This document shows, piece by piece, positions 58,390 to 64,000 of a DNA stretch of 64,000 bases. Position numbers and translations under genes: made by a program. Source of the DNA: Heterobilharzia americana (Eukaryota; Platyhelminthes; Trematoda; Strigeidida; Schistosomatidae); contig OX104130.1 in assembly GCA_944470555.2 (NCBI GenBank), forward strand, positions 57,321,491 through 57,385,490, in the 5' to 3' direction. Each line of letters begins with the position of its first letter. Positions within the stretch are counted from its first letter, which is position 1. The notes beneath the pieces are model-generated. The model worked only from the letters and a program-made list of their open reading frames with translations, was not told the DNA's origin and ran no database searches.

Positions 58390-58445
58390 GTCTATGAGGA
58401 ATACTACCTCAAAGTAAAAATCCTCATAAGCCTCAAACTAAATTA
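58390..58445 (+). mobile_element. 3' fragment of a type B SINE
   Basis: The block gaatactacctcaaagtaaa and cctcataagcctcaaac match the extreme 3' part of the type B SINEs near 18600 and 21610. Confidence 0.5.
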
Positions 58446-58606
58446 CTGTTCAGGGCTCATTGGTAACATGTTTCCAGATAGATATTCCAAAGTTCTAATG
58501 AGAAGCCATGACTATGGAGTCAACCACTTGGAAGTGAAGGGGATGCCAACTGAAGATCTTGGTGGATAGTCACGCAGTATTGAGTATAGACAGAAGTAGG
58601 AAACTG

Positions 58607-58805
58607 TGGTCCAGTGGCTGAATGACTAAGACATTCACACCGAGACTCGAAGGTCTTGGGTTCGATGTCCAGTGGGTTCGTACGTTCGTACTACTGAGGA
58701 TTCCCATACTAAGACGAAGAGCTATCCAGTGCTCCCAGGTTTTCAGTAGTTTTCCAACCGATTCCAGTCCATGATGAATGTTACCTTCAAAGATAAAACA
58801 TACCA
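58607..58805 (+). mobile_element. tRNA-derived SINE (type B)
   Basis: A-box-like ccagtggctgaatgactaag (from 58610) and B-box-like tgggttcgatgtcc (about 58657-58670) precede the family 3' blocks (ctactgaggattcccatac, ccagtgctcccaggtt, gatgaatgttacctt). It is a single unit without an inverted arm. Confidence 0.7.
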
Positions 58806-61080
58806 GGTGACAATTATTAACTTGACAGTTAGTTGAGTGAAACATTTTTACTGTGTTCAACCACACAATCGTGCTGGGAAGGATTAGGTCGTAAAATGCG
58901 ACTTTCCAATCTTGTACCCTTATAATACCATCAGAAAGTCCTTATTCATTTATTTTGTCTATGACTTCTTATCAGACGTGTTAGAAAGACAAATATTATT
59001 TTTACAAAATCACCTAGGGTTGAAAATGCTCATTTTGCTTTTTAGGGTGAGGTGAACAAGTCCTCTAAAATGGCACAAAAGCCTCAATTAATTTTTCTCA
59101 TCAACGGTCGCTTGAACTGCATAGGACTGCTGTAAAAATCACCTCCCAGCTGACTGGTTGTTAAATCTCATCTTAATTCGCTTCACTACCATTCAATAGC
59201 TAAATGATTTAATTAGTAATTATATATCAGTGGGAAGAATGAAGGCTACTAAATGGATAATGATTTTTCACCAGTGAACGCTACACCAAATTTGAAACTA
59301 AGACGGCTAACGTCCCGATACAACCTGAGTGATGCTGGATTGCAATGACGAATCCATTTAGAATTATGATCAACTCCTATTGTTTGTAAGGTCTTATTTC
59401 CAGAACATTGACTCTGTAATTCCTCATTTCTAACTAAATGAACTAAAATGATCAGCTGTTTTTCCTGTAAAGCTTTTCATAGGGACACCGAAACCCCAAC
59501 CTGATTTAGAATACTTCAGTAGGACCCGAATGCTCATTTTTTCCTGATTGAAAGTGGTTTTATCTTGGTGACCCATTTTGCTGGTGTTTTTCCCGATTGA
59601 AACTCTTTTCCAGCGATGATTTCTTTAGGTCCTTGAATCGTCCGGCTTAAGTTATAGAATAGCAGTAATAAGAATCAGCCTTTGCACAAGTGGTATTAGG
59701 TGTTTTTCACCTTCATGGTTTTCTGCTTCCTATTCGTTTATTAGATGTAAGCGTATTCGGTTGATAAGTCTTTCCTAGGGCAAAACAGCCATACAGTATT
59801 CCGCTGTTTTCAACCATCAAAAAGTAACATTATCATTCATTTTCAAAAGGAGATCTACAATTTACAAGTTCACTTTTACGTACACGTGAAAGATAATGTT
59901 AAAAATTAAGTAAAATGCGAAAAATTCATCAGATGTTTCTGTCTCATTTATGCATCTTCATGAATATAATTAACTTGACGGGGTACGTACTTACGTTAAA
60001 GTACCAGTTTACAATATTTCACTTTTTTCCTCTTTGTGGTGAACTTTCCACCATTGTTACTTTTATCACCTGCATTATTACTATTGATGTTTTATGAGAG
60101 TTAACATTCCTAATGTGCTCCTTCCTCTCATACCCACCCCACACTCACTCAGTCAGTACAAGATGGATGGATCTGTAGATTCAATGAAAAAGTAAAGTTT
60201 TTTTCAAAAAAATATATAGGTGTTACAAACGACAAGTGCACCTGGATCAACTTCCTTGTCAATGTGTTGCTATTTTTATTGTACCAAGGTGTAGAGATAG
60301 TAGAAATAGTGTTGTATGGTTCTAGTTATTTTGCACATATTTATTATCTTTAGAGTTTTTTTTGCAAAAAAAGGTATTAACGCTGCTTTCACTAATGTTG
60401 ATGCCTTTAGTGTTACTGTTGTCTTAGACAGTGAAACAGTTTTTTTAAATTAATGTCTGTAAAACATAGTTATTAGATTGTAAACTGACACAAGGTAATT
60501 CAACGCGCGACAAATCTTCACACACACACACACATATACGCACCATACACCTTTTCAAAACCACTAGTCATTTTACACAGTGTTCAACCATTACTACTAG
60601 TAGTAGTATTTTCTTTATTCTTCTCTATTGTCACCTACATGCGAAATTACACCTCAGCACACTGTTCCCTAGCACTCCTGTCACACACACAAACACAAAT
60701 ACGTCAGTTAAAACAGGCACAAAGTTTACTCTAACGCATTCATTTATTATCTCTAGATGTCTATCTACGTGAAGAGCACATTTTTAAAGTCGATGAGAGG
60801 TGGTATTAATGCGTATGTTAAATGTAAAATAAATATTCTACATTCTTCTAATAAACTGTGAAAAACACCAGTAACATCAAAATAGTTCTTACACCAATCA
60901 AATTTCTTCCAATAACAATATGATGGTTGATAAGACGGAGTTTTGGGTGGGATACTGATCTGTAAAACGGCTTATTTACGACGCGAGACAAGTGAAATCT
61001 TTCCAGTACTAGTATGCTTTTTCCACTGTAAAAAAGAAAAACTGAAAACGATCTGTATCCATGATGTCCACGAGGCGCTT

Positions 61081-61121
<41 letters not shown>

Positions 61122-62464
61122 TCATCGTTATCAATGCATCCTACTCCCTGTTCTCCTACTGTCTTCTTTAAAAAGACAATATTACACCTTAAGTACATTT
61201 TTGCACCCTTCTATAACAGTAAGATAGAATACATGTAGTCTAGTTTAATTTTGTACCTATACATCAATGATTGAGGATCATAATTCCCAACTTGGTATGT
61301 CAAATTCAATTTTTTAAGAAAGTTAATCAAAGTAAAAAACGACATAACGTAAACATGTTAATGAATGTTCAACTAACCTAGTACACTTTCTTTCTTCATT
61401 AATAATACTATTAATATTATTAAAATTGGTAGTAGTAGTAATAGTAGTATGGTGCACGCGCAGCATACTTTTTACCAGATTGAAAATTATGATAAAAAAA
61501 AGGTGGAATTTTTCACACTTGCACAAAGTGATGGGGAAAGTTTTCTGTTTGTTTGCCTGCCCATGTGTGTGTGTGTGTGTCTGTAAGACGGGGAACGAAA
61601 CTTCAGGATAACCCAGTACTGAATGATACATGATGCAGAGATGCGTGAAAAGAAATACATGAACAAGTAAACGAGACGTAATAAACAAGATAACTATACA
61701 TTAATTTTCATTTCCGCTACGGTGTTCAACCTCATCAGATTAATAATAAAATTGAAAATTATTATCTATACACCTTGAAATTGTTTATTACCTTATCGTA
61801 CATTATCATCAGCTTGTTATAATGGGAAAGTGAAAGAACATGCTTCAATAATATTCATGTTATTTTTAAAAAGAAGGATTTTGTCGATTTGTTTGTTCCA
61901 CGTGTAGCTTCATTTACATCTTTTCTTTAACTATCTACATGATGAATGGTGTTCGTTGTATATCACACTCACTTACACATGTACTGAAGAGGGGGGAAAT
62001 TTGTAAAATGCGCCACTTTTACACTATACAACAATTAAAGAAGATCGGAATATTTTCTATGTGAAAATAGCAGTGTCCCGCGATTAAGCACTGCATAATT
62101 AAAACAATGATTAATGATATACTGACTTAAGATCTATATAACATTTACAAAAAGCGGTTTGATGCAAGAGCTCATCATCTTTCAAACTTGCATGTAACCA
62201 GAATAAGAAGAAGAAAGAATCAAGAACAACTGTAAATTGTTAAGAAATGCTAAGTTTAAAAGTTTGGGTCTTAGAAGAATTTTATCTCTTAACTGAGCGC
62301 CTCTAAACTCTGTCTACTGAACTACACGATTTTGTTACTGAACAGATTTCAATCTCACTTCAGTCGGTGAATATTTGACCCAACTGTCATGTGAATGCAT
62401 AACAGATAGTTGTCCACTTATCATTGTAACCAGATTAGCTGCCAAGCGACAACAGCATGAATAA
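58806..62464. other. AT-rich intergenic DNA with simple repeats
   Basis: It contains CA (60518-60534), TA (61083-61118) and GT (61566-61580) runs. Open stretches at 59915-60097, 60848-61198 (-) and 61323-61688 (-) are low-complexity or repeat-driven. No gene was recognised. Confidence 0.5.
61083..61118. repeat. (TA)n microsatellite
   Basis: A TA run of about 18 units. Confidence 0.97.
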
Positions 62465-63279
62465 CAAACACCAATCACCATCAACGGGAGATACATAAAC
62501 GAAGTAGTCTCTTTCACTACATGTGCACAGGCACAGATGAGGATGTCAAAGACAGGATGGGAAAGACAGCAAGACTGGCCTTCATTAATCTGAGATCAGT
62601 GTGGAGATCTACTGCACTTCACTGTACTGCACTGCACTGAACGGAACTGAACTGCACTCAACATAAAGCGTATGTGAACAAGATCCGGATTCTCAACACT
62701 AATGTCAGTCAAGTGACTCAGTGCTTCTCTATGTGTTGATTGAGAGAGATGGTGGCACGTTACGAAAAGCATTTGCAACAAACTACAGAAATGCGTGATC
62801 AACAGCTGCAGCCTACTCTCCCTCACTCGATACTGAAGATGAGATGAGATGGCGAGAATAATAAGAACAAGCAAGGAGGAACTCTGACTGACTGACTGAC
62901 TGACTGACTGACTGACTGACTGACTGACTGACTGACTGGCTGGCACCGAACCAACGAAGGAAGAACATACTGCCCAACAAATATGCAGAAGGAAGTGGAG
63001 ATGGATTGGATTGGATTGGATCGGGCATACACTGAGAAGTGTGATTTGGGTTATCACATTTTAGGCCAGGTCGTCGATTGGAATGCAAAGGGGAAACGAT
63101 GAGTTTGGCGTCGGAGGTGATGGTGACATGGAGGAGATGGTGTTTGTAAGAAATGGGAGGTTGTGGGGAGTCGTGGAGTCGGTTGAATAGACTGCGGAGA
63201 AGAGAGTGAAATGGGGATGTGCCATTGAAGCACTATATTCCACTAGGAACCCAAGGGACAAATAATAATAATAATAATA
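62465..63279 (+). mobile_element. E9: 5'-truncated group 2 RTE-like element
   Basis: It starts inside the thumb region (caccaatcaccatcaacggg) and ends with an AAT tail at 63259-63279. From about 62525 onward it is nearly identical to the reverse complement of E8. The first 50 bases look more like group 1. A 7-base word tgaataa occurs at 62458-62464 and again at 63794-63800, beyond the attached segment U, which hints that element and U inserted together. Confidence 0.85.
62884..62944. repeat. (GACT)n array in E9
   Basis: About 14 GACT units end in two GGCT units, at the same element site as the arrays of E5 and E8. Confidence 0.96.
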
Positions 63280-63788
63280 GTAAACGTGCATACCCTTCAA
63301 CTCTCCAGAGATAGAAATCTTTCAGAGTTATTGTCGGAACGGGTAACCTGTTGAAAAGATATTTGGCTGAAACTCAATGATTCACACCTTTCTTACCTTA
63401 GTTACATACGACTGCCATCTTTGAGTGACCTTGGTAACTCCATATTCACACAGCATTCCCGATGTCCTCCACAAATTACCATATTAAACCAGTGCATAGA
63501 GAAGTCATTGTCTGCAGAGGAGACGCTGAACCACTTTGTCGTAGAATGTGATTCATTTACACAGAATCCGAAATAGCAATCTGATACACTGAAGGCGTCT
63601 ATGAAGTCCCAAGATGATGTCTATCATTTCACAAGTCAATAAAAAAGTGTATAATTCACCTTATTAACCTAAAGTCATACACTCGTTAATTTTTATTCTG
63701 TCTTTGCACTGACTGTCCTAGCTTAGTAGGATTTTAATGAAATTGACTGCCTGTCAAATGCTGCTCCTGTGATTCAATCACCGGGTGG
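63280..63788 (+). repeat. Duplicated segment U, right copy
   Basis: This is the reverse complement of 54987-55495, directly joined to the tail of E9. The match ends at ccgggtgg (63781-63788). Confidence 0.8.
63355..63573 (+). pseudogene. Possible C-terminal relic of another non-LTR retrotransposon
   Basis: A 73-codon open stretch between stops reads SHLSYLSYIRLPSLSDLG and then CIEKSLSAEETLNHFVVECD followed by SF. The C-x13-H-x4-C spacing and the ETLNHFVVEC block resemble the Cys/His cluster after the RT of Jockey or CR1-like elements. There is no start codon. The left copy of U encodes the same on the minus strand. Confidence 0.4.
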
Positions 63789-63942
63789 TACATTGAATAA
63801 ATTTCTTTAAAAAGAGAATTTTTCATAAATGAATAACTATGAGGTGGAAATGTAAAGAATTATATTCATCCCCAGCAGGTGCTATTATCGTCGGTCTTAT
63901 CAATCAAATTAATTTTCGATAAAAGCACTTATGCGACATGAA

Positions 63943-63980
<38 letters not shown>

Positions 63981-64000
63981 GAATAAGAATATTAATAGAA
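63789..64000. other. AT-rich end of window with (AAT)n run
   Basis: An AAT run at 63943-63979 is not preceded by element sequence on the plus strand, so it is taken as a microsatellite. It could be the start of a feature beyond the window. Confidence 0.5.

Noticed and set aside
63943..63979. AAT run that could be a retrotransposon tail
   Set aside because: The sequence upstream on the plus strand is not an element 3' end, and an element beyond the window edge cannot be seen.

Overview
The window reads as non-coding, repeat-rich nuclear DNA from a trematode, most probably a Schistosoma species or a close relative. It is AT-rich. It carries several copies of an RTE/SR2-type non-LTR retrotransposon, a decayed Penelope-like element, and many tRNA-derived SINEs, some containing hammerhead ribozyme motifs of the type known from schistosome Sm-alpha repeats. 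No complete host gene, operon, rRNA, functional tRNA or CRISPR array could be supported. Species and family names come from recalled motifs, not from a database search.

Nine RTE-type copies are present, named E1-E9 here: E1 (+, 356-3610), E2 (-, 12998-16392), E3 (-, 24696-28048), E4 (+, 28775-30588), E5 (+, 36266-40211), E6 (-, 43401-46789), E7 (-, 54779-54986), E8 (-, 55496-57834) and E9 (+, 62465-63279). Full copies encode an APE-type endonuclease followed by a reverse transcriptase with a FADD core, and end in an AAT-rich tail. E1, E3 and E6 resemble each other (group 1). E2, E4, E5, E7, E8 and E9 form a second, more decayed group (group 2), loaded with short tandem repeats at fixed positions. 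Target-site duplications (9 bp for E1, 10 bp for E5, 13 bp for E6) show these three arrived as insertions. E3 and E6 share two endonuclease active-site losses, and E5 and E8 share a deletion of the RT catalytic core, yet E5 and E6 have duplications. The likeliest reading is a set of non-autonomous lineages mobilised by proteins from an intact relative elsewhere in the genome.

Between the elements are AT-rich stretches with SINE relics: hammerhead-bearing units near 8.2, 19.2-19.5, 22.3, 31.4, 32.05 and 50.2-50.35 kb, and a second tRNA-derived family near 10.2, 18.4, 21.5, 35.4, 58.4 and 58.7 kb. Units of both families recur as inverted pairs. A Penelope-like relic lies at 40.9-42.1 kb on the minus strand. 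A 230-bp inverted repeat bounds 1-6930, and an inverted duplication of about 1.25 kb links 54987-56300 with 62525-63788.

A few short open stretches (17524-17650, 18683-19116, 31016-31243, 48650-48874 and 50818-51075) could be host exons, but the evidence is weak. Nothing here works together as a pathway. The biological interest is in how defective elements kept moving and how microsatellites grew inside them.
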